DNA of 64,000 nucleotides from Psychromonas sp. MME1 (GTDB taxonomy: Bacteria > Pseudomonadota > Gammaproteobacteria > Enterobacterales > Psychromonadaceae), in contig NZ_CP160906.1 in NCBI RefSeq assembly GCF_041080865.1, forward strand, positions 3,495,629 through 3,559,628, read 5' to 3'. Made by a program: the position numbers and the translations under genes. This document shows positions 31,167-42,385 of the stretch, one piece after another (the first letter of the stretch is position 1; each line of letters opens with the position of its first letter). A model generated the notes under the pieces. That model had not been told where the DNA came from, ran no database searches, and saw only the letters and a program-made list of their open reading frames with translations.

Positions 31167-31494
31167 TTAACTGAGCTGATTTATGTGTGTGGTCTCCGTG
31201 GCCATTAGGTGGTCAATAACGGGGATCATAACAATGGGATCATAAGCGCGAATAATTGCTTGAGCCATTTTTATGCGCGCTTGTTCCGTGTTATCGAGTG
31301 ACTTACGGGCATTGTAAAAGTGATCTTCGCTTATCCATTTACTATAGGATATCCATTCGCCATCTTTGCTCTTAAACAGCCGAACCGAGCGCACCGTGTT
31401 TTTCAATATTAAGGTGAACAATCTCTGACCATCCTTCTTTGAAAAGCTGTTCGCTGCCAGCTTTAATGTCCCAGCGAAAAAGTACTGCAATCAT
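31167..31494 (-). pseudogene. Antibiotic-biosynthesis-monooxygenase-like small protein, frameshifted
   Basis: The real start is ATG 31494, behind GAGGAG. It reads MIAVLFRWDIKAGSEQLF and later EKHGALGS in one frame, then stops. The conserved remainder (RLFKSKDGEWISYSKW, then NARKSLDN) is in another frame down to 31167. Near 31378-31386 a two-base loss from CGCG (restoring GSRLFKSKDG) or a one-base gain explains it. The restored protein would be about 109 residues with a ferredoxin-like ABM fold. Family assignment is by pattern; substrate unknown. Confidence 0.72.
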
Positions 31495-31565
31495 AAAAAC
31501 TCCTCATGTTAGATACCTCTTAAGTCTTTGCGACAATAGCGACTATGTCAAGTTAACGGGAGCGA

Positions 31566-32750
31566 TTAAGCATCGCGTGGAAGACCTTTTTCGATGGCTT
31601 TGATTAAGCGTAAGTTCAGTCTATCATTGTCCGTTGCAATATTTTTTTGTTGTTCCTTTAAAGCCCATTCAATGTGTTCATTAAGTAGCGCGGAATGGTT
31701 TTCGGCAAGTCTATTTTTTAATGCTGCAATTATCTCATTGCTAGCGGGGGCATTGCCTAATGCTACAGCTATATTACGTAACCAACGTTGATAACCGATA
31801 CGACGGATTGGGGACCCTTCGGTATTGGTTAAAAATTCATTTTCACGCCAACTAAATAGATTCAATAAGGATTGTTTTTGTAGTTGTTCTCTCGCTTGGT
31901 AGTCTGCTTCTTGAGTAGTTTGCGCAAAGCGATTCCATGGGCAGATTAATTGACAATCATCGCAGCCATAAATACGATTACCGATAGCTTTTCTAAATTC
32001 AATAGGAATTGCCCCCTGTAATTCAATGGTTAGATAGGAAATACAACGGCGTCCATCAATGATGTAGGGGGCAACAATCGCTTGCGTGGGACAAATTTTA
32101 AGGCAAGCAACACATTGTCCGCATTTATTTTCCTGCGTTTTATCTATTGGCAAGGGCAGATCAATAAGTAACTCGCCGATAAAGAACCAAGAACCCGCTT
32201 TTGCATCAATTAATAGCGAATGTTTTCCAACCCAACCAAGGCCCGCTTTTTCGGCCAGTGGTCTTTCTAATATGGGGGCGCTATCAACAAAGGGGCGATA
32301 GCCGAGTTGCCCGACCTGTTGCTCTATCTGTTGACCAAGTTGTTTGAGTTTTTTACGTACCACCTTGTGGTAATCTCGGCCCAATGCATAACGGCTAATG
32401 TAGGCGTTATTTTTATTTTTTAGGGTTTGCGCGAATTGAGCGTGTTCAGGGAGATAATCCATGCGTACGGAAATAACACGCAGTGTGCCAGGGTGAAGTT
32501 CAGCGGGGCGCGCACGTTTCATCCCATGTTTTTGCATATAATCCATCTCGCCGTGGTATTGATTATCCAACCACTGTTGCAGGTGCTGCTCTTGCTCGGT
32601 TAGGTCAATATTGGTAATACCAACTTTTTGTAATCCTAATGCTTTCCCCCACGCTTTAATATTGTCAGCTAATCTTTTTAAACTTAGATCCGTGAAAGCA
32701 CTGTTTTGTTCGTTTATGCTTTTTTCAGCTATATTTTTAGAAGTTGTCAT
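31566..32750 (-). CDS. queG: Epoxyqueuosine reductase
   Basis: QueG performs the last step of queuosine synthesis, reducing epoxyqueuosine in tRNA with cobalamin and two [4Fe-4S] clusters. The 394-residue product has ligands in CGQCVACLKICP and CDDCQLICPWNR, plus the family segments SRYALGRDYHKV and PFVDSAPILERPLAEKAGLGW. ATG 32750 is preferred over TTG 32762. It is divergent from nnr with about 24 bases between starts, the usual arrangement. Confidence 0.95.
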   Translation of the reverse strand: MTTSKNIAEKSINEQNSAFTDLSLKRLADNIKAWGKALGLQKVGITNIDLTEQEQHLQQWLDNQYHGEMDYMQKHGMKRARPAELHPGTLRVISVRMDYLPEHAQFAQTLKNKNNAYISRYALGRDYHKVVRKKLKQLGQQIEQQVGQLGYRPFVDSAPILERPLAEKAGLGWVGKHSLLIDAKAGSWFFIGELLIDLPLPIDKTQENKCGQCVACLKICPTQAIVAPYIIDGRRCISYLTIELQGAIPIEFRKAIGNRIYGCDDCQLICPWNRFAQTTQEADYQAREQLQKQSLLNLFSWRENEFLTNTEGSPIRRIGYQRWLRNIAVALGNAPASNEIIAALKNRLAENHSALLNEHIEWALKEQQKNIATDNDRLNLRLIKAIEKGLPRDA

Positions 32751-32774
32751 AGGTATTCTCAATAGGACGATAAA

Positions 32775-34331
32775 ATGTATTCAGAGCAGATAAAAACGCG
32801 AGCTAGTTTACCACAGACATTATATCACTCTCAGCAGATTAAGATCTTTGAAAGTAAAGCAGCGATGTTATCGGGAGTTACACTTTATGGCCTAATGCAA
32901 CGGGCAGGAGAAGCTTGTTTGGCGGTGTTAAAAATGCATTTTTGTGATGCTAAACAGATTCTCATCTTCACGGGTAAGGGCAATAACGGTGGTGATGGAT
33001 ATATATTGGCGCAGCTTGCGAAGCAGGCTGGATTGTCGGTGCAATTATGTCAAATGGGCTCAAGTTATGATCTTCGTGGTGATGCAGCAATCGCTCGAGA
33101 TAGTTGGCTTGCTGCTGGTGGTTGCATAGAGTCGGTAACAGAAGCCGATTTTTCGCGTGCCGATCTGCTGGTCGATGCATTATTGGGGACGGGCTTTACT
33201 GGTGAGCTTCGTCCTGAATACCAAATCTTGATTGAGCAAATTAATGAGAGTTCCATCGCGGTGTTGAGTGTTGATCTTCCCTCTGGTTTAGATGCTAATT
33301 GTGGAACACTGCATAGCCATGCCGTCAAGGCGCAGGCAACGGTCAGTTTTGTGGGATTAAAACAGGGGCTCTTTACTGGCCATGCAAATGATTACTGTGG
33401 GCAAATTTATTTCACTGGATTGGGTATTTCTGCTCAATTTAGTAAGTTGGCGAGCAGTGAGGTGAGTCGTATTGGTTATCAAGAGTTATGTGTTCATTTA
33501 TTACCTAGAAGCCGTTATTGTCATAAGGGAATGTTTGGACGAGTATTGCTGGTTGGTGGAAATTTAGGTATGTCTGGCGCAGTACGACTAGCGGGTGAAG
33601 CGGCATTGCGAAGCGGTGCTGGCTTGGTTAAAATATTAACGCGAGTGGAAAATCAAGGCTACATTAATATTGGCTGCCCTGAATTAATGGTAATAATCCA
33701 AGAACAACAAAAAAATTTCATGGATTGGCCAACACACCTCGTTATTGGTCCCGGTTTGGGGCAAGATGTATGGGCGCAACAGCTGTTTAAATTAATCACA
33801 ATGTCTGAGTTACCCTGTGTGGTCGATGCCGATGCCTTAAATTTATTAGCCGAAAATAACCTTTATAAAAATAATTGGGTGTTAACTCCCCATCCTGGCG
33901 AAGCGGCTAAATTACTTGCCTGTACGGTGCAGGATATTGAAGCGGATCGCTTTGCCGCTGTGCGTAAAATACAGCGTCGTTTTGGCGGCATTGTTATTTT
34001 AAAAGGTGCGGGTAGTCTAATTTGTGACCATCAGCATATCTATGTGGCTAATGTAGGCAATCCGGGGATGGCAAGTGGTGGCATGGGAGACTTACTTTCT
34101 GGTATTATAGTTGCTCTGTTAGCACAAGGTTTGAATCCGTTAGTTGCCGTACAGTTAGCCGTATGTCTTCATGGTGAAGCGGGCGATTTAGCTGCACGTT
34201 ATGAACAACGTGGTTTATTAGCCAGTGACCTATTCCCTTATATTAAGAAGTTAGTTAATCCAAAATGTCTGAATTATTTACAGAAAAATTACAAGATGCA
34301 GAGCAGACCGTCGTATTTGGCAGACGATTAA
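32775..34331 (+). CDS. nnr: Bifunctional NAD(P)H-hydrate epimerase / ADP-dependent dehydratase
   Basis: Nnr (YjeF) repairs hydrated NAD(P)H. The N-terminal epimerase domain (about 20-225) has GKGNNGGDGYILA and VDALLGTGF; the C-terminal dehydratase (about 235-495) has LTPHPGEAAKL, ILKGAGSLI and GNPGMASGGMGDLLSG. At 518 residues it is slightly long: the last 22 codons run 67 bases into tsaE, past the usual ending LVNPK. This could be real overlap or a lost stop codon. Confidence 0.93.
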   Translation: MYSEQIKTRASLPQTLYHSQQIKIFESKAAMLSGVTLYGLMQRAGEACLAVLKMHFCDAKQILIFTGKGNNGGDGYILAQLAKQAGLSVQLCQMGSSYDLRGDAAIARDSWLAAGGCIESVTEADFSRADLLVDALLGTGFTGELRPEYQILIEQINESSIAVLSVDLPSGLDANCGTLHSHAVKAQATVSFVGLKQGLFTGHANDYCGQIYFTGLGISAQFSKLASSEVSRIGYQELCVHLLPRSRYCHKGMFGRVLLVGGNLGMSGAVRLAGEAALRSGAGLVKILTRVENQGYINIGCPELMVIIQEQQKNFMDWPTHLVIGPGLGQDVWAQQLFKLITMSELPCVVDADALNLLAENNLYKNNWVLTPHPGEAAKLLACTVQDIEADRFAAVRKIQRRFGGIVILKGAGSLICDHQHIYVANVGNPGMASGGMGDLLSGIIVALLAQGLNPLVAVQLAVCLHGEAGDLAARYEQRGLLASDLFPYIKKLVNPKCLNYLQKNYKMQSRPSYLADD

Positions 34332-34723
34332 GTGCCGCCTGTCATGAACCAATATGCATCTATTTACATGGTGATTTAGGTGCGGGTAAAACCACCTTAA
34401 CACGTGGCTTTATTCAAGGGCTTGGGCATAAGGGGAATGTAAAAAGTCCAACTTATACATTGGTTGAGCCCTATCAATTAGAGAATTGGAACGTTTATCA
34501 TTTTGATTTATATAGACTCGGCGATCCTGAAGAGCTTGAATTTATGGGGATCCGTGACTATTTTGCTGATAACAGCCATTGTTTAGTTGAATGGTCTGAG
34601 CGCGGAGAAGGCATTTTGCCTCAAGCAGATATCGATTTAACACTTACTTATGTTGGTCAGCAACGCATTGTTGAGTTACGTGCAAATAATGCCAAGGGCG
34701 ATCAGGTGTTAAATAAATTATGA
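34265..34723 (+). CDS. tsaE: tRNA threonylcarbamoyladenosine biosynthesis ATPase TsaE
   Basis: A 152-residue P-loop ATPase of the TsaBDE complex that makes t6A on ANN-decoding tRNAs. Walker A is GDLGAGKTTLTRG; also visible are SPTYTLVEPY, HFDLYRL and VEWSERGE. Its start lies within the end of nnr and its stop overlaps the amiB start as ATGA, so the three genes are probably translationally coupled. Confidence 0.95.
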   Translation: MSELFTEKLQDAEQTVVFGRRLSAACHEPICIYLHGDLGAGKTTLTRGFIQGLGHKGNVKSPTYTLVEPYQLENWNVYHFDLYRLGDPEELEFMGIRDYFADNSHCLVEWSERGEGILPQADIDLTLTYVGQQRIVELRANNAKGDQVLNKL

Positions 34724-37602
34724 GATCTCATACCGCTCTCTTGCTGCGTTTCGCATTGCTATTGTTTATCTCTCTACAGGGCATAAATAACCTCGCCAAC
34801 GCTGCGCAAGAAAATCAATTAAAGGGCGTTCGTTCATGGCCTTCTCCGGATAATACGCGTGTTGTTTTAGACCTCACGGCGAAACCTGACTATGATATTC
34901 ATTATTTAACAAAACCAGATCGTGTCGTTATTGATATTAACAATGCACGTAGTCAGGTTAATTTAAAGAAAATAGTAAATAAAGGCCCGCTAATTAACAA
35001 TGTGCGAGAAAGTGCCAGTGGTAAAAAGGGTACCTACCGTTTAGTGATTGACCTTAATAAAGAGAGTCGCGCGAAAGTATTCACCCTACCTCCTGCTAAA
35101 CCTTACGGACACCGTTTGGTCCTGGATTTACCACACCAAGCTGATGCAAATAAAAGCAAACCCGCTGTCGCAGAAAATAAAGCTGTTGCACCACCAGCTG
35201 TTATAGGGCGTGATATTATAATTGCTATTGATGCAGGGCATGGTGGTGATGATCCCGGTGCGCTAGGCAAATCGACCTATGAAAAAAAAATTACCCTAGA
35301 AATATCCAAACGTTTACAAGCTCATATTAACCGTCAAAAGGGGATGAGCGCATTTTTGATTCGCACGGGGGACTATTTTGTTGATTTGAATAAACGTTCT
35401 GCGATAGCGAGGAAAGGAAAAGCGGATTTTCTCGTTTCTATTCATGCCGATGGATTTACTTCTAGTAGTCCTCGGGGGGCTTCGGTTTGGGTTTTATCAA
35501 ACCGTCGAGCGAATACTGAACTTGGTCGTTGGATGGAAAAACATGAAGCTCATTCAGAATTGTTAGGCGGTACAGGTGGGTTGATTGAAGAATCTAGTAG
35601 TGTTCCATTTTTAACGGAGATGTTCTTAGATATGTCTATGGGAAATGCCATGGATGTAGGTTATAAAGTTGGTGATTTGGTTGTTACTGAGCTTAAAAAA
35701 GTGACCAAGTTACATAAGGGGAAACCTGTTCATGCGAGCCTTGCAGTCCTTAAATCACCAGATATACCTTCCATTCTAGTGGAAGCTGGGTTTATAACGA
35801 ACCGAACCGAAGAGCGCTTACTTAACCAAGCTGAACACCAAAATAAGATTGCCAGTGCCGTGTTCCAAGGTATTTATAAACACTTTAAAGAGTCTCCACC
35901 CCAGGGCACCTTATTCGCTCAGAAAAAGCGCGCAATTAAACATACCGTTCGTAGTGGGGAATCATTATCGCTGCTTGCACAACGCTACGGTGTTTCAAGT
36001 ACAAGTTTACAGAGCTATAACGGTTTGAAGTCAACTTCGTTGCGTATTGGTCAAGTCATAAAAATTCCACCCAACTACCACCTGATAATAGAAGAGCTAC
36101 CTGTTACTGTTGCCAGTACTCCTGTGCAAAAAGAGCAAGTTCACCAAGTGCAGCGTGGTGAGTCACTTTCTGTTATTGCCGCAAAATATGATAGCAGTGT
36201 CGAGACGCTAAAAAATCATAATGATTTGCGTTCAACCTCCCTGCGTATTGGTCAAAAAATCAAGATCCCAGCAGGCTCAGCAGCCGTGACAACCGTGCAG
36301 CTTGTTGCGCCCGTGGTAATCAAAGAGCAAGTTCACCAAGTGCAGCGTGGTGAGTCTCTGTCTGTCATTGCCGCGAAATATGATAGCAGTGTCGAGACGC
36401 TAAAAAATCATAATGATTTGCGTTCAACCTCCCTGCGCATTGGTCAAAAAATTAAGATCCCAGCAGGCTCAGCAGCCGTGACAACCGTGCAGCCTGTGGC
36501 GCCCGTGGTAATCAAAGAGCAAGTTCACCAAGTGCAACGAGGTGAGTCTCTGTCTGTCATTGCCGCGAAATATGATAGCAGTGTCGAGACGCTAAAAAAT
36601 CATAATGATTTGCGTTCAACCTCCCTGCGCATTGGCCAAAAAATTAAGATCCCTGCAGGCTCGGTAGCCGTGACAACCGTGCAGCCTGTTGCGCCCGTGG
36701 TAATCAAAGAGCAAGTTCACCAAGTGCAGCGTGGTGAGTCACTTTCTGTTATTGCCGCGAAATATGATAGCAGTGTCGAGACGCTAAAAAATCATAATGA
36801 TTTGCGTTCAACCTCCCTGCGTATTGGTCAAAAAATTAAGATCCCAGCAGGCTCGGTAGCCGTGACAACCGTGCAGCCTGTGACGCCCGTGGTAATCAAA
36901 GAGCAAGTTCACCAAGTGCAACGAGGTGAGTCTCTGTCTGTCATTGCCGCGAAATATGATAGCAGTGTCGAAACGCTAAAAAATCATAATGATTTGCGTT
37001 CAACCTCCCTGCGTATTGGTCAAAAAATTAAGATCCCTGCAGGCTCAGTAGCAGTGACAACCGTGCAGCCTGTTGCGCCCGTGGCAAAAGAGCAAATTCA
37101 CCAAGTGCAGCGTGGTGAGTCACTTTCTGTTATTGCCGCGAAATATGATAGCAGTGTAGAGACGCTAAAAAATCATAATGATTTGCGTTCAACCTCCCTG
37201 CGTATTGGTCAAAAAATTAAGATCCCAGCAGGCTCGGTAGCCGTGACAACCGTGCAGCCTGTGGCGCCCGTGGTAATCAAAGAGCAAGTTCACCAAGTGC
37301 AGCGTGGTGAGTCTCTGTCTGTCATTGCCGCGAAATATGATAGCAGTGTAGAGACGTTAAAAAATCATAATGATTTGCGTTCAACTTCCCTGCGCATTGG
37401 TCAAAAAATAAAAATTCCAACGCCTGCTCAAGCCGCTAAAATTGCAAGTAAACAGATAAGTACCCATAAAGTACAGCCAGGTGAGTCTTTATCGGTTATT
37501 GCAAAACGTTATGGTACGACAACTCAAGCGTTAAAAATAACCAATAAACTAAGATCTAATTCACTGAAAATTGGACAAGTATTAACAATTCCAGTCACTT
37601 AA
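34720..37602 (+). CDS. amiB: N-acetylmuramoyl-L-alanine amidase AmiB with nine LysM domains
   Basis: A periplasmic zinc amidase that splits septal peptidoglycan. Signal peptide (about 1-29), AMIN domain (about 35-130), Amidase_3 domain (about 168-390) with zinc and catalytic residues in [11 protein letters not shown] (His near 173), LEISKR, SIHADGF and VEAGFITN. The C-terminus has nine LysM repeats: one divergent (407-455), seven near-identical copies (471-900), one divergent (916-960). E. coli AmiB has 445 residues and one LysM, so 960 residues is unusual. It lies in the conserved tsaE-amiB-mutL-miaA-hfq order. Confidence 0.95.
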   Translation: MRSHTALLLRFALLLFISLQGINNLANAAQENQLKGVRSWPSPDNTRVVLDLTAKPDYDIHYLTKPDRVVIDINNARSQVNLKKIVNKGPLINNVRESASGKKGTYRLVIDLNKESRAKVFTLPPAKPYGHRLVLDLPHQADANKSKPAVAENKAVAPPAVIGRDIIIAIDAGHGGDDPGALGKSTYEKKITLEISKRLQAHINRQKGMSAFLIRTGDYFVDLNKRSAIARKGKADFLVSIHADGFTSSSPRGASVWVLSNRRANTELGRWMEKHEAHSELLGGTGGLIEESSSVPFLTEMFLDMSMGNAMDVGYKVGDLVVTELKKVTKLHKGKPVHASLAVLKSPDIPSILVEAGFITNRTEERLLNQAEHQNKIASAVFQGIYKHFKESPPQGTLFAQKKRAIKHTVRSGESLSLLAQRYGVSSTSLQSYNGLKSTSLRIGQVIKIPPNYHLIIEELPVTVASTPVQKEQVHQVQRGESLSVIAAKYDSSVETLKNHNDLRSTSLRIGQKIKIPAGSAAVTTVQLVAPVVIKEQVHQVQRGESLSVIAAKYDSSVETLKNHNDLRSTSLRIGQKIKIPAGSAAVTTVQPVAPVVIKEQVHQVQRGESLSVIAAKYDSSVETLKNHNDLRSTSLRIGQKIKIPAGSVAVTTVQPVAPVVIKEQVHQVQRGESLSVIAAKYDSSVETLKNHNDLRSTSLRIGQKIKIPAGSVAVTTVQPVTPVVIKEQVHQVQRGESLSVIAAKYDSSVETLKNHNDLRSTSLRIGQKIKIPAGSVAVTTVQPVAPVAKEQIHQVQRGESLSVIAAKYDSSVETLKNHNDLRSTSLRIGQKIKIPAGSVAVTTVQPVAPVVIKEQVHQVQRGESLSVIAAKYDSSVETLKNHNDLRSTSLRIGQKIKIPTPAQAAKIASKQISTHKVQPGESLSVIAKRYGTTTQALKITNKLRSNSLKIGQVLTIPVT
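36130..37419 (+). repeat. Seven-copy tandem repeat (192-bp unit) within amiB
   Basis: Units start at 36130, 36322, 36514, 36706, 36898, 37087 and 37279. The spacing is 192 bases except for the fifth unit, which is 189 (one codon lost in the Pro/Val linker). Each unit encodes one LysM domain ([20 protein letters not shown] onwards) and a linker of type [14 protein letters not shown]. Units differ by only a few, mostly silent, bases (for example CGTGGT against CGAGGT), which points to recent duplication or ongoing homogenisation. Confidence 0.97.
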
Positions 37603-37625
37603 ATTTTCTAGGGATAAGGTTACTG

Positions 37626-39490
37626 ATGCCTATACAAATTTTACCTGCGCGATTGGCTAATCAAATAGCCGCTGGCGAAGTCGTTGAACGTCCTGCCTCT
37701 GTTGTTAAAGAGCTAGTTGAAAATAGTTTGGATGCTGGTGCGACAAGTATCGAAATTGAGATCGATAAGGGCGGTGCTAAATGCATTCGCGTTAAAGATA
37801 ATGGCAATGGTGTTGATAAAGACCAGCTTACGCTAGCATTAAGTCGTCATGCGACAAGTAAAATTAGCCATTTAGATGATTTAGAGGCCATTGTCAGTCT
37901 TGGATTCCGTGGCGAGGCTTTAGCCAGTGTAAGTTCGGTTTCTCGTTTGACTTTTACCTCTAGGCCTGTAGAACAAGATCAGGCATGGCAAGCCGTAGCC
38001 GAAGGGCGAGATATGCAGGTGCATATTCAGCCTACTGCACATCCACAAGGGACAACCGTAGAAGTCTTAGATCTGTTTTTTAATACGCCTGCACGACGTC
38101 GATTTTTAAAAACAGAGAAGACAGAATTTCAGCATATTGATGAGGTTATTCGCCGTATTGCCTTAAGTTATTTTGATATTGCCTTTACCCTCAAGCATAA
38201 CGGTAAGGTGGTTCGTCAGTATCGAGGCGCGCAAACTGATAGGCAAAAAGAGAAACGACTCGCTGCGATATGTAGTGAAAATTTTGTACAGAATGCATTA
38301 TATTTTCAAAATAGTGACAACACCTTGAAAGTATCCGGTTGGATCTCAGATCCGAGCGCTGCTCGACTACTTAATGATGTACAATATTGCTATATTAATG
38401 GACGGATGATCCGTGATAAATTGATCACTCATGCCATCAAACAGTCCTATGCTACTCTTTTACCTGAAGGAAAATTTGCAGGATATGTTATTTATATTGA
38501 GTGCGATCCGAGTGAAGTCGACGTAAATGTTCATCCCGCTAAGCATGAAGTTCGTTTTCATCAAGCACGTTGGGTACATGATTTTATTGTTAGCACATTA
38601 GCTGACACGTTAACCCAGCCATTACTCAATAATAATGACGAATACGAACCGCGCGAAGAAAAAGAGCGTCACATGACTATCACGATTCTTCATTTGATAA
38701 TGAGGACAGCGAGCCAGCACAAATAGATACAGCGACATACTCTCCACGACAAAGCTCCGCTTATTCATCAAGTTATTCAAAACAACCACTGGATCGCAAT
38801 CAGGTTGATGCTTACTGTAGTTTTGTTAGTGAAGCGCACCCCGTAATTTCTACCTCCTTCTCAGCTGGTCAACCATCTTCATCAGTGAAGGTGTTTAGCA
38901 TCGTCACTCTGTTTGCTGGCGAATACCTATTAGTTAAATTGAATGCAAAGCAAGCATGGTTAGATAGCGATGCGCCATTACTGGTTTTGTCATTATCGCG
39001 TGCGCAGCGGATGGTGAAGCAGTCGCAATTATTTTCAGCCTGGAATAATGGAGAGGTGATTGCACAACCCCTGTTATTGCCCGTACGTATTGAACTTAAT
39101 GAAAAGGATCGTCACATCATCGATAATTTTCAAATTTTGTTTCATCGTTTAGGTTTTACTTTTAAAGTTCAAGGTAAGAAATTAATAGTGAGTAAAGTCC
39201 CTGCACTGCTTAGGCAAGCTCCTATTGGTAAAATTTTACCGATTTTGTTTAGCCACCTTAATAGATATCAAGCAGCACTAAATGAGATAGAAGTTCATGA
39301 GTTTTGTTGTTTTTTAGTAGAGACATTAGAAAATAACCAGTTAAAAGAAAATATTTGGACAGAACAATCTGCTCAGCAACTACTTGATTTATTGGTCGAC
39401 TCATTCACTGATGAACTTAATAATCAGCAAGCGAGGCTGTTTGTTGAACCCGATTTATCCCTCTTATTGCAAGGTTTTGCAAATGAATAA
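37626..39490 (+). pseudogene. mutL: DNA mismatch repair protein MutL, frameshifted in the linker
   Basis: MutL couples MutS mismatch recognition to MutH and UvrD. The N-terminal GHKL ATPase is complete ([49 protein letters not shown]). The frame stops at 38726. In the adjoining frame the acidic/Ser-rich linker continues ([16 protein letters not shown]) into the dimerisation domain (FAGEYLLVKLNAKQAWL onwards) ending at 39490. One missing base near 38665-38676 (for instance CACAATGAC read as CACATGAC) restores 621 residues. As written only the ATPase half would be made. Confidence 0.92.
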
Positions 39491-40400
39491 AAATCCGACC
39501 GCTATTTTTTTGATGGGGCCGACGGCCTCTGGAAAAACTGATTTAGCAATCAAACTTGCACAGCAGTGCCATTGTGAAATTATTAGTGTCGATTCAGCGC
39601 TAATTTATAAAGGTATGGATATTGGTACTGCCAAACCAACCGCTGCTGAGTTGCAACAAGCCCCCCATGCATTGGTTAATATTCTTGATCCACTTGAAGC
39701 TTATTCTGCGGGAGATTTCCGTGAAGATGCCTTGCGTTTAATGAAGGCTATTTGTGAACGTGGTAATACACCCTTATTAGTGGGGGGCACGATGCTTTAC
39801 TATAAAGCATTACTTGATGGCTTATCACTTTTACCGAGTGCAGATCATGTTATTAGGGCTGAAATTGAAGCGCAAGCAGAGCAACAAGGTTGGCAAGCGA
39901 TGCATGATCAGTTACGAGAAATCGACCCCGTTTCTGCTGCGCGCATTCATGTTAACGATCCACAACGTTTATCGCGAGCGCTTGAGGTGTACCGCATCTC
40001 CGGTAAAAGTCTAACCGCGTTAACGGCAATAAAAAATGACCCTATTCCTTATCAAATAAAGCAATTTGCGATAGCCCCAAGTGAAAAAATAGCGCTGCAT
40101 CAACGTATTGAACAGCGTTTTCAAATGATGTTAGCGGCAGGATTTGAACAGGAGGTACGGGCATTATTTGATCGTGGAGACTTACATTTAGATCTACCAT
40201 CGATGCGTTGTGTTGGTTATCGACAAATGTGGGAGTATATAGAAGGGAAGATGGATTATGAGGAGATGGTTTTCCGTGGTGTCGTGGCGACACGGCAGCT
40301 AGCTAAGAGGCAAATGACCTGGCTGCGGGGTTGGCAAGATGTTACTTGGTTAGAAAGTGGCAGCGAAGAAAATTTTGATATTATAAAAGCCGTGTTATAG
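39483..40400 (+). CDS. miaA: tRNA dimethylallyltransferase
   Basis: MiaA adds the isopentenyl group to A37 of tRNAs reading UNN codons. The 305-residue protein starts at ATG 39483, overlapping the mutL stop, and shows P-loop [41 protein letters not shown] and the tRNA-contacting [10 protein letters not shown]. An upstream in-frame start at 39384 lies inside mutL and is unlikely. Confidence 0.96.
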   Translation: MNKNPTAIFLMGPTASGKTDLAIKLAQQCHCEIISVDSALIYKGMDIGTAKPTAAELQQAPHALVNILDPLEAYSAGDFREDALRLMKAICERGNTPLLVGGTMLYYKALLDGLSLLPSADHVIRAEIEAQAEQQGWQAMHDQLREIDPVSAARIHVNDPQRLSRALEVYRISGKSLTALTAIKNDPIPYQIKQFAIAPSEKIALHQRIEQRFQMMLAAGFEQEVRALFDRGDLHLDLPSMRCVGYRQMWEYIEGKMDYEEMVFRGVVATRQLAKRQMTWLRGWQDVTWLESGSEENFDIIKAVL

Positions 40401-40622
40401 GCGCAGCTAATTAAGCTTGTCGTTAATGGTTTATTAAAGGTGAAGAGGGCGGATTAATTGCATTTTTAAACAATCCTTAGAAAAGCGATGAACTATATAA
40501 AATTGAGTATCCTGATATTAGAAAGTGTTACAGATCAAAATTTTGGCTGATTAAATCAGTTTTTATTTGTTCATTGTTTATACTTCATCCACTAGCTAAT
40601 TAATAACAATAATAGGGAATAA

Positions 40623-40853
<231 letters not shown>

Positions 40854-40883
40854 CCATTTAATCTTTCTGCAATTATTCTGTTT

Positions 40884-40905
40884 TGGCTTGTCTTTGTGCA
40901 AGCCA
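40884..40905 (+). terminator. Weak terminator-like hairpin after hfq
   Basis: A perfect 7-bp stem (TGGCTTG with CAAGCCA) and 8-base loop. The T run follows only after about 15 bases, so this may be a stabilising 3' hairpin rather than a full terminator; hflX is usually co-transcribed with hfq. Confidence 0.4.
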
Positions 40906-40992
40906 TTATAAACGCTATTTTTTCTGACCTTTCCTCTGCTTGTGGTAAGATGAAGACTTATTTTTTGTATTTTTCTTATTTTGGAGCTCCAT

Positions 40993-42284
40993 TTGTTTGA
41001 TCGTTACGAAGCCGGTGAACAGGCTATTTTGGTGCACATCACATTTTCCGATGATAATAAAAAAGAGGATATTGATGAGCTAAAGTTGTTAGCAAGTTCA
41101 GCTGGTGCTAATGCCGTTGCAACGGTAACTGGTGCGCGTAAATCTCCCCATGCACGTTTTTTTGTTGGAACAGGCAAAGCGCAAGAGATAGCCGATACAG
41201 TGAGGGCCTTAGAGGCCGATGTGGTTATTTTTAATCATGCTCTATCACCCGCTCAACAACGTAATTTAGAAGCACTTTGTGAATGTCTGGTACTTGATGA
41301 ACGGCACTTATATTGGATATATTTGCTCAGCGTGCTCGGACTTATGAAGGTAAATTACAAGTTGAGCTTGCTCAATTAAGGCACCTTGCAACACGTCTTA
41401 TTCGTGGTTGGACTCATCTTGAGCGGCAAAAAGGCGGAATAGGTTTGCGTGGGCCTGGTGAAACACAATTAGAAACCGATAGGCGCTTGTTACGTGCCAG
41501 AATTAGTACCATTAAGTTGCGTTTATCGAAGGTTGAAAAACAGCGCGATCAAGGTAGACGTGCACGGCAACGTAATGAAATTCCAACTATTTCTTTAGTT
41601 GGCTATACCAATGCAGGGAAATCCACGCTGTTCAATGAGATTACCGGTGCGACTGTTTATGCCGCGGATCAGTTATTTGCAACACTCGATCCAACACTAC
41701 GTAAAATTGATGTTGAAGATGTGGGGAATTGTATTTTAGCCGATACCGTCGGTTTTATTCGCCATCTGCCACATGATTTGGTTGCAGCATTTAAAGCCAC
41801 CCTACAAGAGACGCGTGAAGCAACATTGCTTTTACATGTGGTTGACTGTTCCGATGAAAATTATCGAGATAACATTGATGCCGTGCAGAGCGTTTTGGCC
41901 GATATTGATGCCGGTGAGGTGCCACAATTAATGATTATGAATAAAATTGATGCATTGGAAGATGTTCAACCGCATATCGATTTTGATGATCAAGAAAAAC
42001 CGCTGCGTGTTTGGTTATCGGCACAAAGTGGAATTGGCACTGATTTACTCTTTGTCGCATTAAAAATGCTATTATCTAAGCAGATCCGCGTGCTTAAATT
42101 AGCTATTCCCCCTAAGCAGGGAAAATTACGAGCGCTATTTTATCAATTAGAATGTATTGTTAATGAATCCTATGCGGAAAATGGTGATTGCATTTTAGAT
42201 ATCCGTATCAATAATGTTGAGTGGTCTCGCTTGTTAAAACAGCAAGGTGATGACCTTGAAGCGTATATAATTGAGAGTAAATAA
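40993..42284 (+). pseudogene. hflX: Ribosome-associated GTPase HflX, frameshifted
   Basis: HflX splits stalled 70S ribosomes during stress. The TTG start at 40993 (LFDRYEAGEQ, six bases after GGAG) matches the usual HflX N-terminus. The first frame runs to 41379, but the family sequence moves to the next frame near 41297-41315 ([20 protein letters not shown]), then [15 protein letters not shown] and GTPase motif [12 protein letters not shown], ending at 42284. One missing base (GATCGAACG read as GATGAACG) explains it; restored length is about 430 residues. It sits in the normal hfq-hflX-hflKC order. Confidence 0.9.
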
Positions 42285-42385
42285 ACGTGAATGTTACATA
42301 ATATGTCATGTTTTCTTTATTATTTGATAGAACATTGTTACATTGGCTTAATAATTTGTTTGTGTTACTAAATCGGGAGCTAAAT

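Noticed and set aside
36130-37419. CRISPR-like array
   Set aside because: The repeat is 192 bp, in frame, and encodes LysM domains; there are no unique spacers.
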